64,000 bases of DNA from Alphaproteobacteria bacterium (GTDB lineage: Bacteria > Pseudomonadota > Alphaproteobacteria > Micropepsales > Micropepsaceae): assembly GCA_947475445.1 (NCBI GenBank), contig CANJLC010000004.1:82757-146756 (forward strand), written 5' to 3'. The translations under genes and the position numbers were made by a program. Positions 9,088 through 18,355 of this stretch are shown here, piece after piece; position 1 is the first letter of the stretch, and every line of letters begins with the position of its first letter. Below the pieces are notes generated by a model. It saw only the letters and a list, made by a program, of their open reading frames with translations. It was not told the DNA's origin and did not search any database.

Positions 9088-10478
9088 AATTCGACTTCGA
9101 TCTGTTTGTGATCGGTGGCGGCTCGGGCGGCGTGCGCGCCAGCCGCATGGCGGCAGCCACAGGTGCCCGCGTGGCCCTGGCCGAGGAATACCGCATGGGC
9201 GGCACCTGCGTCATTCGCGGCTGCATTCCCAAGAAGCTGCTGGTCTATGCCAGCCAGTTTTCCGAAAATATCCGCGACGCCAAGGGCTATGGCTGGGATT
9301 TCGGTGACTGCAAGTTCGACTGGCCGACCCTGATCGCCAACAAGGACAAGGAGATCGCCCGGCTTGAAGGGCTATACACCAAGAATGTCATGGCGGCCGG
9401 CGTCACCATCCTGCAGGACCGCGCCGTGTTCGAGGACGAACATACGCTGCGGCTGCTCAATTCCGGCAAGCTGGTAACGGCGGAAAAAATCCTCATCGCC
9501 ACCGGCAACCGCCCCACCCGCGAGATGGGCACTTCCCACGTCATTCCCGGCGGAGAATTGTGCATCACGTCAGACGAGGCCTTTCACTTAAAGGAAATGC
9601 CCAAGCGCATATTGATCGCCGGAGGCGGCTATATCGCGCTGGAATTCGCCCATATCTTCCACGGCCTGGGAAGCCATGTCTCGCTGGTCTATCGCGGCGA
9701 CAAGCCCCTGCGCGGTTTCGACGAGGATCTGCGCGAGGCGCTTTGCACCTCCATGCAGACCCGCGGGCTTGATGTGATGCTGGGCTGCGAATTCACCAAG
9801 GTGGAGAAGCGAGGCAATTGCCTGCATGCCGAAACCAACAAGGGCGGCGTGATCGAATGCGACCAGATCATGCTGGCCATCGGCCGCCAGCCCAACACCA
9901 TGGCGCTGCATGTCGAGAAGGCGGGCGTGGAGCTGGGCAAAAAAGGCGAGGTGAAGGTGGATGATTATTCCCGCACCTCCGCCGCGCATATCTATGCCGT
10001 GGGCGACGTCACCGACCGGGTGCAGCTGACGCCGGTGGCCATCCACGAAGCCATGTGTTTTGTCGAAACCGCCTTCAAGGGCAATCCGGTAAAGCCCGAT
10101 CACGCCCATATTCCCAGCGCTGTCTTCACCACGCCGGAAATCGGCACCGTTGGCCTGTCGGAAGAAAAGGCCCTGTTCAAGGGCCACAGCATTGATATCT
10201 ATAAATCTTCCTTCCGTCCCCTGCTGCACACGCTGGGCGGCAGCGATGTGCGCACCATGATGAAGCTGGTGGTGGACGCCAAGACGGACAGGGTGCTGGG
10301 CTGCCATATCTTCGGCGACCATGCCGCCGAGATCATCCAGATCGTGGCCGTGGCGCTGAAGCTGGGCGTCACCAAGAAGGACCTGGACAGCACCATGGCC
10401 CTGCATCCCACCGCCGCCGAGGAACTGGTGACGATGCGGACCAAAAGCTATTCCAAAGAGCCCGCGAAACCCGGTTAA
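9084..10478 (+). CDS. gor: Glutathione-disulfide reductase
   Basis: A 464-residue FAD flavoprotein of the class I pyridine-nucleotide disulfide oxidoreductases, which reduces glutathione disulfide with NADPH. It has the N-terminal FAD motif GGGSGGVRASRMAA, the redox-active disulfide Cys42/Cys47 in TCVIRGCIPK, the second nucleotide fold GGGYIALEFAHIF, the FAD-binding YAVGDVTDRVQLTPVA, and the C-terminal interface histidine in LHPTAAEE. The GTG start at 9084 overlaps the rpiA stop. The CVIRGC form of the disulfide motif is typical of bacterial Gor rather than lipoamide dehydrogenase or mercuric reductase. Confidence 0.94.
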   Translation: MKFDFDLFVIGGGSGGVRASRMAAATGARVALAEEYRMGGTCVIRGCIPKKLLVYASQFSENIRDAKGYGWDFGDCKFDWPTLIANKDKEIARLEGLYTKNVMAAGVTILQDRAVFEDEHTLRLLNSGKLVTAEKILIATGNRPTREMGTSHVIPGGELCITSDEAFHLKEMPKRILIAGGGYIALEFAHIFHGLGSHVSLVYRGDKPLRGFDEDLREALCTSMQTRGLDVMLGCEFTKVEKRGNCLHAETNKGGVIECDQIMLAIGRQPNTMALHVEKAGVELGKKGEVKVDDYSRTSAAHIYAVGDVTDRVQLTPVAIHEAMCFVETAFKGNPVKPDHAHIPSAVFTTPEIGTVGLSEEKALFKGHSIDIYKSSFRPLLHTLGGSDVRTMMKLVVDAKTDRVLGCHIFGDHAAEIIQIVAVALKLGVTKKDLDSTMALHPTAAEELVTMRTKSYSKEPAKPG

Positions 10479-10582
10479 CCTTTTGCCGCAATAGGGTATT
10501 TCCCCGCCGCCGGCCCGTGAAGCTGGTAAAAACAGGGCGCTTCCCCTATATCCGGGGCCCTTATTGGCGCGAGGAGTAAACG

Positions 10583-11962
10583 GTGGCCCCCAATTGGACC
10601 CCGCAAAGCTGGCAGGACAAGCCCATCCGTCAGGTCCCGACCTATCCGGACCAGGCGGCGCTGGATGCCGTGCTGGCGCGCGTCCGCACCCATCCGCCGC
10701 TGGTGTTCGCGGGCGAAGCGCGCAACCTGACCGCGGCGCTGGGCCAGGTGGCGGAAGGCAAGGCCTTCCTGCTGCAGGGCGGCGACTGCGCCGAGAGCTT
10801 CGCCGAATTCCATCCCGACAATATCCGCGACATGTTCCGCGTCATGCTGCAGATGGCCGTGGTGCTGACATTCGCCGCCGGCGTGCCGGTGGTGAAGGTG
10901 GGCCGCATCGCCGGCCAGTTCGCCAAGCCGCGTTCCGACGACAATGAAACGATAAACGGCGTCACCCTGCCATCCTATCGCGGCGACAATATCAACGGCA
11001 GCGAGTTCACGGCAGCCGCGCGCATTCCCGATCCCCAGCGCATGCTGCAGGCCACCGCCCAGTCCGCCGCCACGCTCAACCTGCTGCGCGCCTTCGCGCA
11101 AGGCGGCTATGCCGATCTGCACAATGTCCATCGCTGGATGCTGGGCTTTATTTCGGACTCGCCCGCCGGCGAGCAGTATCAGGGCCTGGCCCAGCGCATT
11201 TCCGAAACGCTGGAATTCATGGCGGCCTGCGGCATTACTTCCGAAAGCGTGCCCCAGCTGCGCGGCACCGATTTCTACACTTCGCATGAAGCGCTGCTGC
11301 TGGCCTATGAGCAGGCCATGACCCGCGTGGATTCCACCAGCGGCGACTGGTACGACACCTCCGCCCACATGCTGTGGATCGGCGACCGCACCCGCCAGCT
11401 CGACGGCGCACATGTCGAATTCATGCGTGGCATCAAGAATCCCATCGGCCTGAAATGCGGTCCCTCGCTGGGCGAAGATGAATTGCTGCGCCTGATTGCC
11501 ACCCTGAACCCGCAGAACATCCCGGGCCGCCTGACCTTGATCGCCCGCTTCGGCGCCGACAAGATCGCCGAAAAGCTGCCGCCCTTGGTGCGCGCGGTGA
11601 AACGCGAAGGCGCCAAGGTGGTGTGGTCCTCCGATCCCATGCATGGCAACACCATCAAGCTGCAATCGGGCTACAAGACCCGTCCGGTGGACCGCATCCT
11701 GGAAGAAGTGCGCAGTTTCTTTTCTGTGCACCGCGCCGAAGGCACCCATGCCGGCGGCGTGCATTTCGAAATGACCGGCCAGGACGTCACCGAATGCCTG
11801 GGCGGCGCGCAGGCGATCAAGGAGCTTGATCTTGCCGAGCGTTACCAGACCGCCTGCGATCCGCGCCTCAATGCCAGCCAGGCGCTGGAACTGGCCTTCC
11901 TGATCGCGCAGGGCATCCGCGACGAACGCATGAAGGACGCGGGCCTCGCGGCTTCCGCCTAA
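10583..11962 (+). CDS. aroG: 3-deoxy-7-phosphoheptulonate synthase, class II (plant type)
   Basis: This 459-residue enzyme condenses phosphoenolpyruvate and erythrose-4-phosphate, the first step of aromatic amino-acid synthesis. It matches class II (plant/Mycobacterium) enzymes from end to end: [12 protein letters not shown] with the metal-ligand Cys near residue 69, [21 protein letters not shown], the [15 protein letters not shown] block, [20 protein letters not shown] and [23 protein letters not shown] is used as start, 20 bases after a GGCCC-rich spacer with a GAGGAG ribosome site. A membrane protein gene begins on the very next base after the stop. Confidence 0.95.
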   Translation: MAPNWTPQSWQDKPIRQVPTYPDQAALDAVLARVRTHPPLVFAGEARNLTAALGQVAEGKAFLLQGGDCAESFAEFHPDNIRDMFRVMLQMAVVLTFAAGVPVVKVGRIAGQFAKPRSDDNETINGVTLPSYRGDNINGSEFTAAARIPDPQRMLQATAQSAATLNLLRAFAQGGYADLHNVHRWMLGFISDSPAGEQYQGLAQRISETLEFMAACGITSESVPQLRGTDFYTSHEALLLAYEQAMTRVDSTSGDWYDTSAHMLWIGDRTRQLDGAHVEFMRGIKNPIGLKCGPSLGEDELLRLIATLNPQNIPGRLTLIARFGADKIAEKLPPLVRAVKREGAKVVWSSDPMHGNTIKLQSGYKTRPVDRILEEVRSFFSVHRAEGTHAGGVHFEMTGQDVTECLGGAQAIKELDLAERYQTACDPRLNASQALELAFLIAQGIRDERMKDAGLAASA

Positions 11963-12727
11963 ATGGGTATCGCCAGATTGCTGGCAAAGGCCTGGGTCGT
12001 TTTCTGCATTTTTTCCGGCGCGCATGCGCTTCGCATTGCGCTGGCCACCGGGCAGCCGCTGCCGTCCGCGGCTTTCTCCATCGGCATCTGCGTGCTGCTG
12101 TTCGTGGCGATGGGGCTTTTGTTCGCGGGCGGCTTTGGCGTGGCGGGCGGCCCGCTGGCCGGCGACAGGCCCGGCGCGCCGCTGATCGCCCGGCTGAAGC
12201 CGCGTTACCTGGTCCCCGGCTTCGACGAAATCGTTTTCATGGTTTTCCTGGCCCTGAGTTTCACCGTCCAGGCGGTTGTCTCGCCCACCACGGTGGGCAG
12301 CGGCGTGCCGGGCGCGCTGGAATCGGCGCTCTATTTCGCCATTCCCGGCGAACGCGCGCTGGTGGACCAGCTCTCCCTTTGCAGCATGGATGGGGGCAGG
12401 GCGTTTGCCGGCGCCTTCACCTGGCTGCTGGCGTTGATCTATCTCGCCTCGGCGGCGTCACGGATCAAATTGTCGGCCGGGCTGATGCGGCTGGAGCGGG
12501 CGGGACGTCCCGATATCCTGGGGCCCACCTTGCGCGCCTTCCTTTTGGGCTGCGTGGCGGTGGTGGGCATCCAGTTTCTCGCCATGGGTTCGGCTTATCC
12601 CTGGTTCGCCTGCAGCGCCTATACCGACATCACCGGTGCCCTGCTGATCGGGCTTTTCCCCCTGATGCTGGTCTATCTGATCGTGGCAGCCTTGACGTCT
12701 TTGATGGCCGCCTCTCCAGAAAACTGA
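11963..12727 (+). CDS. Predicted six-helix inner-membrane protein of unknown function
   Basis: A 254-residue hydrophobic protein I do not recognise. Six likely membrane segments can be seen, at about residues 5-25, 32-55, 86-105, 146-166, 187-207 and 218-248. A charged loop after the second helix carries PGAPLIARLKPRYLVPGFDE. A periplasmic-side loop with two Cys (SLCSMDGGR and YPWFACSAY) may form a disulfide. Its ATG directly abuts the stop codon of the DAHP synthase gene, so it is cotranscribed and perhaps coupled, but no link to aromatic synthesis follows from its sequence. Confidence 0.75.
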   Translation: MGIARLLAKAWVVFCIFSGAHALRIALATGQPLPSAAFSIGICVLLFVAMGLLFAGGFGVAGGPLAGDRPGAPLIARLKPRYLVPGFDEIVFMVFLALSFTVQAVVSPTTVGSGVPGALESALYFAIPGERALVDQLSLCSMDGGRAFAGAFTWLLALIYLASAASRIKLSAGLMRLERAGRPDILGPTLRAFLLGCVAVVGIQFLAMGSAYPWFACSAYTDITGALLIGLFPLMLVYLIVAALTSLMAASPEN

Positions 12728-12805
12728 TATACATCAATCAGTTAACCATCACCGTAACATCCCGAAACATCTTATGACTAGTGCTTTGCTGCACTGCGAT
12801 GCCTT

Positions 12806-13819
12806 ATGGGTTCCAGATATTCGCCAAGGGGCCGGGATTTGTTTTTACGCCGCCGTGTACCGGAAAATGGACCGCTGAAAGCTGCCGTCATCGGCGCTGG
12901 CGCCTTTGGCCGTCACCATGCCACCAAATATCGCGCCCTGGCCGAAGCCGGCGCAGGCGTTGAGCTCTTCGCCATTGCCGATCCCAGCGCCGATGTGCGC
13001 CGCGCTGCCGTTTCACAGCATGGCGTGCTGGCGGTTGGCGACTGGCGCGAACTTCTGGGCAAGGTTGACCTGGTCAGCATCTGCTCGCCCGCCGTCACCC
13101 ATGCTGAAATCGTGCGCGCCTTCCTGAATGCCGGCGCCCATGTGCTGGTGGAAAAGCCCATCGCCACCACGATTGAAGAAGCCAACGACCTTGTCGCCCT
13201 CGCCAGGCAGACAGGCAAGGTGCTGACAGTCGGCCACCAGGAACGCTTTGTTTTCGCCCGCACCGGCCTGCTCGACCAGACGGAAACGCCCCTGGAAATC
13301 CAGTGCTGGCGCCGTGGTCCCTGGACGGGACGCGGTGATGACGTCAGCGCCGTGCTGGACCTGATGATCCATGACCTCGACCTGGTGCACACGCTGGTGG
13401 GCAGCAAGGTTGTCGATGTGCAGGCCCGCGGCCTTACCCAATATGGTCCGCATGCGGACGAAGTTTCCGCCGCCGTCACTTTCGCCAATGGCACCGTGGC
13501 GCGCCTGGACACCAGCCGCATCGCCGAAACCCGCAAGCGCGGCCTGCGCGCCGTCTATGCCGATGGCGTGGTCGAGATCGATTTCATCACCCGCGAAGTC
13601 AAGAACACCACGCCCCGTCCGCTGGCGGCGCTGGAAATGGGCGACCCGCTGGGCGATTCCGTGGCCAGCTTCGTGACGGCCGCCAAGACCGGCTCCGAGC
13701 CGCTGGTGCTGGCCGAACAGGCCCGCCAGGCGCTGGAAACCGCCGTGCGGATTGATGAAGCCGTGGAAGCGGGCATGCCCGTTGCGGTTCCGGCCATTGC
13801 AGGCCGCGCCGTCGCGTAA
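12806..13819 (+). CDS. Gfo/Idh/MocA-family NAD(P)-dependent oxidoreductase
   Basis: A 337-residue cytosolic oxidoreductase with an N-terminal Rossmann fold (AAVIGAGAFGRHHATKYRAL), the VEKPIATTIEEAN motif carrying the family's catalytic lysine, GHQERFVFA, and a C-terminal alpha/beta dimer domain. Members oxidise or reduce sugars, inositols or UDP-sugars. UDP-GlcNAc 3-dehydrogenase of the lipid A pathway is one possibility given the nearby hexosamine genes, but nothing in the sequence proves it. The first ATG adds a 25-residue basic leader not usual for the family, so the true start may be a TTG a few codons later. Confidence 0.85.
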   Translation: MGSRYSPRGRDLFLRRRVPENGPLKAAVIGAGAFGRHHATKYRALAEAGAGVELFAIADPSADVRRAAVSQHGVLAVGDWRELLGKVDLVSICSPAVTHAEIVRAFLNAGAHVLVEKPIATTIEEANDLVALARQTGKVLTVGHQERFVFARTGLLDQTETPLEIQCWRRGPWTGRGDDVSAVLDLMIHDLDLVHTLVGSKVVDVQARGLTQYGPHADEVSAAVTFANGTVARLDTSRIAETRKRGLRAVYADGVVEIDFITREVKNTTPRPLAALEMGDPLGDSVASFVTAAKTGSEPLVLAEQARQALETAVRIDEAVEAGMPVAVPAIAGRAVA

Positions 13820-13866
13820 AGCGCGCCGATAGCGCATTTCTTTCCCAAATGATTTAAACAACGGCC

Positions 13867-15522
13867 ATGACAGACCGTCTGCGCATCGCATTGGCCCAGC
13901 TCAATCCCGTGGTGGGTGACATCACGGGCAATCTGGCGCGCGCCCGCGCCGCCCGCGATACCGCCAAAGACGCGGACCTCATTCTTTTCTCCGAACTTTT
14001 CATCACCGCCTATCCGCTGGAAGACCTGGTGCTCAAGCCCGCCCTGGTGGCAGATGCCCGCGCCGCCATCGAGGCATTGGCGGCAGAAACCAAGACAGGC
14101 CCCGCCATCCTGATTGGCGCGCCGTGGAAAGATGGCGGCAGGCTCTACAATGCCTGCCTGCTGCTGGAAGGTGGCCGCATCGCCGGCCACACCTTCAAGG
14201 TGGACCTCCCCAATTACGGTGTGTTCGACGAAAAGCGCGTTTTCACTGCCGGTCCCATGCCGCAGCCTTTCAATTTTCGCGGCATCAAGATCGGCGTGCC
14301 GGTGTGCGAGGACATCTGGACCGATACCGTGGCGCGGCATCTTGCCGATGCGGGCGCGGAAATATTGGCGGTGCCCAACGGTTCGCCCTTCGAGGCCGGC
14401 AAGGAAGATTTGCGCATTGCGCTGGCGAATAGCCGGGTGAAGGAAACCGGCTTGCCGCTGATCTATCTCAACCAGCTGGGCGGGCAGGATGAACTGGTGT
14501 TCGACGGCGCCAGCTTTGTCATCAATGCGGGCGGCGCCATGCCGCTCAGCCTGCCGGGCTGGCAGGAAAGAATCCTTGTCACCGACTGGGCGCGGGGCGC
14601 CAACGGCCAATGGGCCTGCGCGCCGGGCGAGCTGGCGAAAACAGAAGACCGCGCCAGCCAGGTTTATCACGCCATGATGCTGGGCCTGCGCGACTATGTG
14701 AACAAGAACCGCTTTCCCGGCGTGGTGCTGGGTCTTTCCGGCGGCATCGATTCCGCCCTGTCCGCCGCCGTGGCGGTGGATGCGCTGGGGGCCTCGCGTG
14801 TGCGCTGCGTGATGATGCCGTCGCGCTATACCAGCCGCGAAAGCCTTGAAGACGCCGATGCCTGTGCCCGCTTGCTGGGCATGCCCTATGAGACCATTGA
14901 GATCGAGCGCGCCGTGGCGGCGATGGGCGAAACACTATCACCGGCCTTTGCCGGCAAAAGCCCCGACACCACGGAAGAAAATATCCAGTCGCGCCTGCGG
15001 GGTGTGATCCTGATGGGGATTTCCAACAAATTCGGCCCCATGGTGCTGACCACCGGCAACAAGAGCGAGATGAGCGTGGGCTACGCCACCCTCTATGGCG
15101 ACATGTGCGGCGGCTTTAATGTGCTGAAGGACATTTACAAGACCGAAATTTTCGCCCTGGCGCGCTGGCGCAACAGCTTCTCGCCGGAAGGCGCGCTGGG
15201 TCCGGCCGGCCGCGTGATGCCGCAGCGTGTCATCGACAAGCCGCCCACCGCCGAATTGCGCGCCAACCAGACCGACCAGGATTCCCTGCCGCCCTATGAA
15301 ATCCTGGATGGCATACTGGAATGCCTGGTCGAGCATGAAATGAGTTTTGAGGAAACATTGGCCCAGGGCTATGACGCCGCCACCATCAAGCGGGTGGAGC
15401 ATCTGCTCTATGTCTCGGAATATAAGCGCCGCCAGGCCCCGCCTGGCGTGAAGATTTCCTCGCGCAATTTCGGCCGCGACCGCCGCTATCCCATCACCAA
15501 CGCCTACCGGGATGCGACCTGA
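13867..15522 (+). CDS. nadE: Glutamine-dependent NAD+ synthetase
   Basis: A 551-residue two-domain enzyme that amidates nicotinic acid adenine dinucleotide to NAD+ using glutamine. Residues 1-260 form a nitrilase-type glutaminase with Glu in SELFITAYPLEDL, Lys in FKVDLPNYGVFDEKR and the nucleophile Cys in GVPVCEDIW. Residues 275-545 form the ATP-pyrophosphatase synthetase domain with the P-loop LSGGIDSALSAA and the TTGNKSEMSVGYATLYGD block. The length is standard for the fused form. A double-hairpin element separates it from gltX. Confidence 0.96.
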   Translation: MTDRLRIALAQLNPVVGDITGNLARARAARDTAKDADLILFSELFITAYPLEDLVLKPALVADARAAIEALAAETKTGPAILIGAPWKDGGRLYNACLLLEGGRIAGHTFKVDLPNYGVFDEKRVFTAGPMPQPFNFRGIKIGVPVCEDIWTDTVARHLADAGAEILAVPNGSPFEAGKEDLRIALANSRVKETGLPLIYLNQLGGQDELVFDGASFVINAGGAMPLSLPGWQERILVTDWARGANGQWACAPGELAKTEDRASQVYHAMMLGLRDYVNKNRFPGVVLGLSGGIDSALSAAVAVDALGASRVRCVMMPSRYTSRESLEDADACARLLGMPYETIEIERAVAAMGETLSPAFAGKSPDTTEENIQSRLRGVILMGISNKFGPMVLTTGNKSEMSVGYATLYGDMCGGFNVLKDIYKTEIFALARWRNSFSPEGALGPAGRVMPQRVIDKPPTAELRANQTDQDSLPPYEILDGILECLVEHEMSFEETLAQGYDAATIKRVEHLLYVSEYKRRQAPPGVKISSRNFGRDRRYPITNAYRDAT

Positions 15523-15532
15523 TGAGGAGCGA

Positions 15533-15571
15533 TTTGCCAGAGGCAAACAAAACGATCCAGTGGATCGTTTT
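15533..15571. repeat. Tandem perfect hairpins between nadE and gltX (REP-like module)
   Basis: Two adjacent perfect inverted repeats are directly visible. The first is TTTGCC-AGA-GGCAAA at 15533-15547 and the second is AAAACGATCC-AGT-GGATCGTTTT at 15549-15571. There is no T run suited to a terminator. The whole 91-base spacer is open in the gltX frame, which can mislead start calling. I saw no second copy in this window. It resembles the intergenic palindromic modules common in alphaproteobacterial genomes, but that is recollection rather than a search result. Confidence 0.7.
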
Positions 15572-15613
15572 GAGCGACGAATGCCCGGAGCGCAAGCGGA
15601 GGGGGGCGCACTG

Positions 15614-16936
15614 ATGACAATTACCGTTCGCTTCGCGCCGTCACCCACCGGTTTGCTGCATGTCGGCAATGCCCGCACGGCGCTGCTCAATTACCTGTTC
15701 GCCCGCAGGCTGGGCGGAAAATTCCTGCTGCGCATCGACGACACCGATGCGGCGCGTTCCACCAAGGCCTTTGAAGACGCAATCTACCGCGACCTGTCCT
15801 GGCTGGGCATCCAGCACGACCTCACCGACCGTCAGTTCGGCCGCATCAAACTCTACAGCACCGCCTTTTACCGCCTGCAGGCGGCCGGCCGCGTCTATCC
15901 CTGTTATGAGACGGAAGAAGAACTGGACCGCCAGCGCGCCTTGCTCAAGGCCCGCCGCAAGCCGCCCATCTACGAACGCGGCGCCCTGAAGCTGACCGAT
16001 GAGCAGCGCGCGAAGCATGAATCGGACGGCCGCAAACCCCATTGGCGTTTCAAGCTGTCCTGCCAGAAAACCGGCTGGACTGACATGGTGCGTGGGCCGG
16101 TGGAGATTGACACCGCCACTATGTCCGATCCCGTGCTGGTGCGCGAGGATGGCGCCTTCCTCTACACCTTGCCGTCGGTTGCCGATGACATTGATTTTGC
16201 CATTACCCATGTGGTGCGCGGCGAAGACCATGTCACCAACACGGCGGCGCAGATCGAGATTTTCCAGGCGCTGGATGCCAAGGTGCCTGCCTTCGCGCAT
16301 TTCCCGCTGCTGGTCGGCGCGGGCGGCGAGGCTTTGTCCAAGCGGCTGGGTTCGCTGTCGCTGGAGCAGCTGCGCGAAGAGGGCATGGAGCCCATGGCGG
16401 TTGCCTCTTACCTTGCCAAGATCGGCACTTCGGATCCAGTTGAACCGCGCTTGTCGCTGGATGAACTCGCAAAGGAATTCGCCTTTGAAAAGATCGGCCG
16501 CGCCCCTGCCCATTTCGATCCCGAGGAACTGGCGGCGCTGAATGCCAAAACGCTCCACCAGCTTCCTTACGCAACGGTGGCCGCGCGCGTGAATATCCCC
16601 GAGGCGCTGTGGGAGGCGATCAAGCCCAACCTCACCAGGCTTTCCGATGCCGCCGGTCTGGCCCTGATGGTGACCGGCCCCGTGACCCCGGTGATCGAAG
16701 ATGCCGGGCTGACCGCAACAGCCGCTGCCCTTTTGCCGCCGGAGCCCTGGGACGAAAACACCTGGCCGGCCTGGACCAAGGCGGTGGGTGCGCAAACCGG
16801 GGCCAAGGGCAGGGGGCTGTTTCACCCCTTGCGGCTGGCCCTGACCGGCCGGGGCGATGGACCGGAACTCAAAAAGCTGCTACCCCTGATCGGGCGGGCC
16901 AAAGCCTTGGCCCGGTTGGAAGGAAAAACCGCGTGA
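15614..16936 (+). CDS. gltX: Glutamyl-tRNA synthetase
   Basis: A class I aminoacyl-tRNA synthetase of 440 residues that charges tRNA-Glu, and possibly tRNA-Gln where the GatCAB route is used. The HIGH signature is present as FAPSPTGLLHVGNART and the KMSKS signature as EALSKRLGS. Also visible are RIDDTDAARST, VVRGEDHVTNT and a C-terminal anticodon domain. The frame is open for 34 codons upstream, but I place the start at 15614, where ATG follows a strong GGAGGGG ribosome site and gives the conserved N-terminus. The shorter length fits the GltX group without a long C-terminal extension. Confidence 0.94.
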   Translation: MTITVRFAPSPTGLLHVGNARTALLNYLFARRLGGKFLLRIDDTDAARSTKAFEDAIYRDLSWLGIQHDLTDRQFGRIKLYSTAFYRLQAAGRVYPCYETEEELDRQRALLKARRKPPIYERGALKLTDEQRAKHESDGRKPHWRFKLSCQKTGWTDMVRGPVEIDTATMSDPVLVREDGAFLYTLPSVADDIDFAITHVVRGEDHVTNTAAQIEIFQALDAKVPAFAHFPLLVGAGGEALSKRLGSLSLEQLREEGMEPMAVASYLAKIGTSDPVEPRLSLDELAKEFAFEKIGRAPAHFDPEELAALNAKTLHQLPYATVAARVNIPEALWEAIKPNLTRLSDAAGLALMVTGPVTPVIEDAGLTATAAALLPPEPWDENTWPAWTKAVGAQTGAKGRGLFHPLRLALTGRGDGPELKKLLPLIGRAKALARLEGKTA

Positions 16937-17044
16937 CGCCGTCTTTCGTCATCATCCGGATTTCGATTTGCAGCTGACGCTGCAAAAACCCTTCTGCTCG
17001 CCCTCACAATTTGTCACTTTCACACCGCCCACCGGTGATTTGCC

Positions 17045-18355
17045 ATGACTCTGCGCCTGTTCAATACCCTGACCAAGACCAAGGACGCCTTCACGCCACT
17101 GGATGCGAAGAATGTGCGGATGTATGTCTGCGGCCCCACGGTTTACGACTTTGCCCATATCGGCAATGCCCGTCCCGCCATCGTGTTCGATGTGCTGTTC
17201 CGGCTGCTGCGCCATACCTATGGCGATGCCCATGTGCGCTATGTCCGCAACATCACCGACGTGGATGACAAGATCAACGCCCGCGCCGCCGAGCGCAAGA
17301 TTCCCATCCGCGAGCTGACGGAAGAAACTGCGCGCATCTATATGGAAGATGTCACGGCGCTGGGCTGCCTGCCCCCCAGCGTGATGCCGCGCGCCACCGA
17401 GCATATCCCCCAGATGGTGGCGATGATCGAGCAGCTGATTGCCTCCGGCCATGCCTATGCGGCTGATGGCCATGTGCTGTTCGATGTCTCGTCGAAAGCC
17501 GATTACGGCAAGCTGGCCCGCCGCTCGCTGGATGAAATGATCGCCGGCTCCCGCGTGGAAGTGGCGCCCTACAAAAAGAACCCGATGGATTTTGTGCTGT
17601 GGAAGCCGTCGGACGCCGCAACCCCGGGCTGGGATAGTCCCTGGGGACGGGGCAGGCCGGGCTGGCATATCGAATGCAGCGCCATGGCGGGCCAGTATCT
17701 GGGCGATACGTTCGATATCCATGGCGGCGGCATCGATTTGGTGTTTCCCCACCACGAAAATGAGATCGCGCAAAGCGAATGCAGCCATGGCGGCGCACCC
17801 ATCGCCACGGTCTGGATGCATAACGGCTTCCTGCAGGTGGAAGGCGAGAAAATGGCAAAGAGCGCCGGCAATTTCTTCACCATCCGCGACCTGCTGGCCG
17901 ACTGGCCGGGCGAGGTGCTGCGCTTCAACATGCTGCGCAGTCATTACCGCCAGCCTATCGATTTCACCCTGGCAGGCTTGCGGGAAAGCTGGAAGATGCT
18001 GGAACGCTGGTATGACGTGACCGAGCCATTGGCCAATCCGGACCCCAGCAATGAATTCTTCGACGCCCTCAGCGATGACCTCAATACGCCCGCCGCCATC
18101 ACCAGCCTGCACCAGGCCGATGACAAGGCGCTGGCTGGCGGACTTGGCTTTTTGGGCTTCTCCAACGTGCAGATGAAGATTTCGACCAAAGCCAGGGCTG
18201 ATACCGTCGCCATTGCCGATGCCATTGCAGCCCGCCTGGCGGCGCGGGCAGCGAAGAATTTCGCGGAGAGCGACCGCATCCGTGATGATCTGCTCTCCAA
18301 GGGCATAGTGTTGAAGGACGGGCCGGGCGGCACGACCTGGGAAGTCAAGAAATGA
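17045..18355 (+). CDS. cysS: Cysteinyl-tRNA synthetase
   Basis: A 436-residue class I synthetase that charges tRNA-Cys. It shows [18 protein letters not shown] (zinc-ligand Cys and the HIGN signature), [18 protein letters not shown] with the second zinc Cys, [12 protein letters not shown], and the KMSKS equivalent [11 protein letters not shown]. It is slightly shorter than the usual 460 residues, mostly at the C-terminal anticodon-binding end. The stop codon overlaps the cimA start by four bases (ATGA), so the two are coupled. Confidence 0.96.
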   Translation: MTLRLFNTLTKTKDAFTPLDAKNVRMYVCGPTVYDFAHIGNARPAIVFDVLFRLLRHTYGDAHVRYVRNITDVDDKINARAAERKIPIRELTEETARIYMEDVTALGCLPPSVMPRATEHIPQMVAMIEQLIASGHAYAADGHVLFDVSSKADYGKLARRSLDEMIAGSRVEVAPYKKNPMDFVLWKPSDAATPGWDSPWGRGRPGWHIECSAMAGQYLGDTFDIHGGGIDLVFPHHENEIAQSECSHGGAPIATVWMHNGFLQVEGEKMAKSAGNFFTIRDLLADWPGEVLRFNMLRSHYRQPIDFTLAGLRESWKMLERWYDVTEPLANPDPSNEFFDALSDDLNTPAAITSLHQADDKALAGGLGFLGFSNVQMKISTKARADTVAIADAIAARLAARAAKNFAESDRIRDDLLSKGIVLKDGPGGTTWEVKK

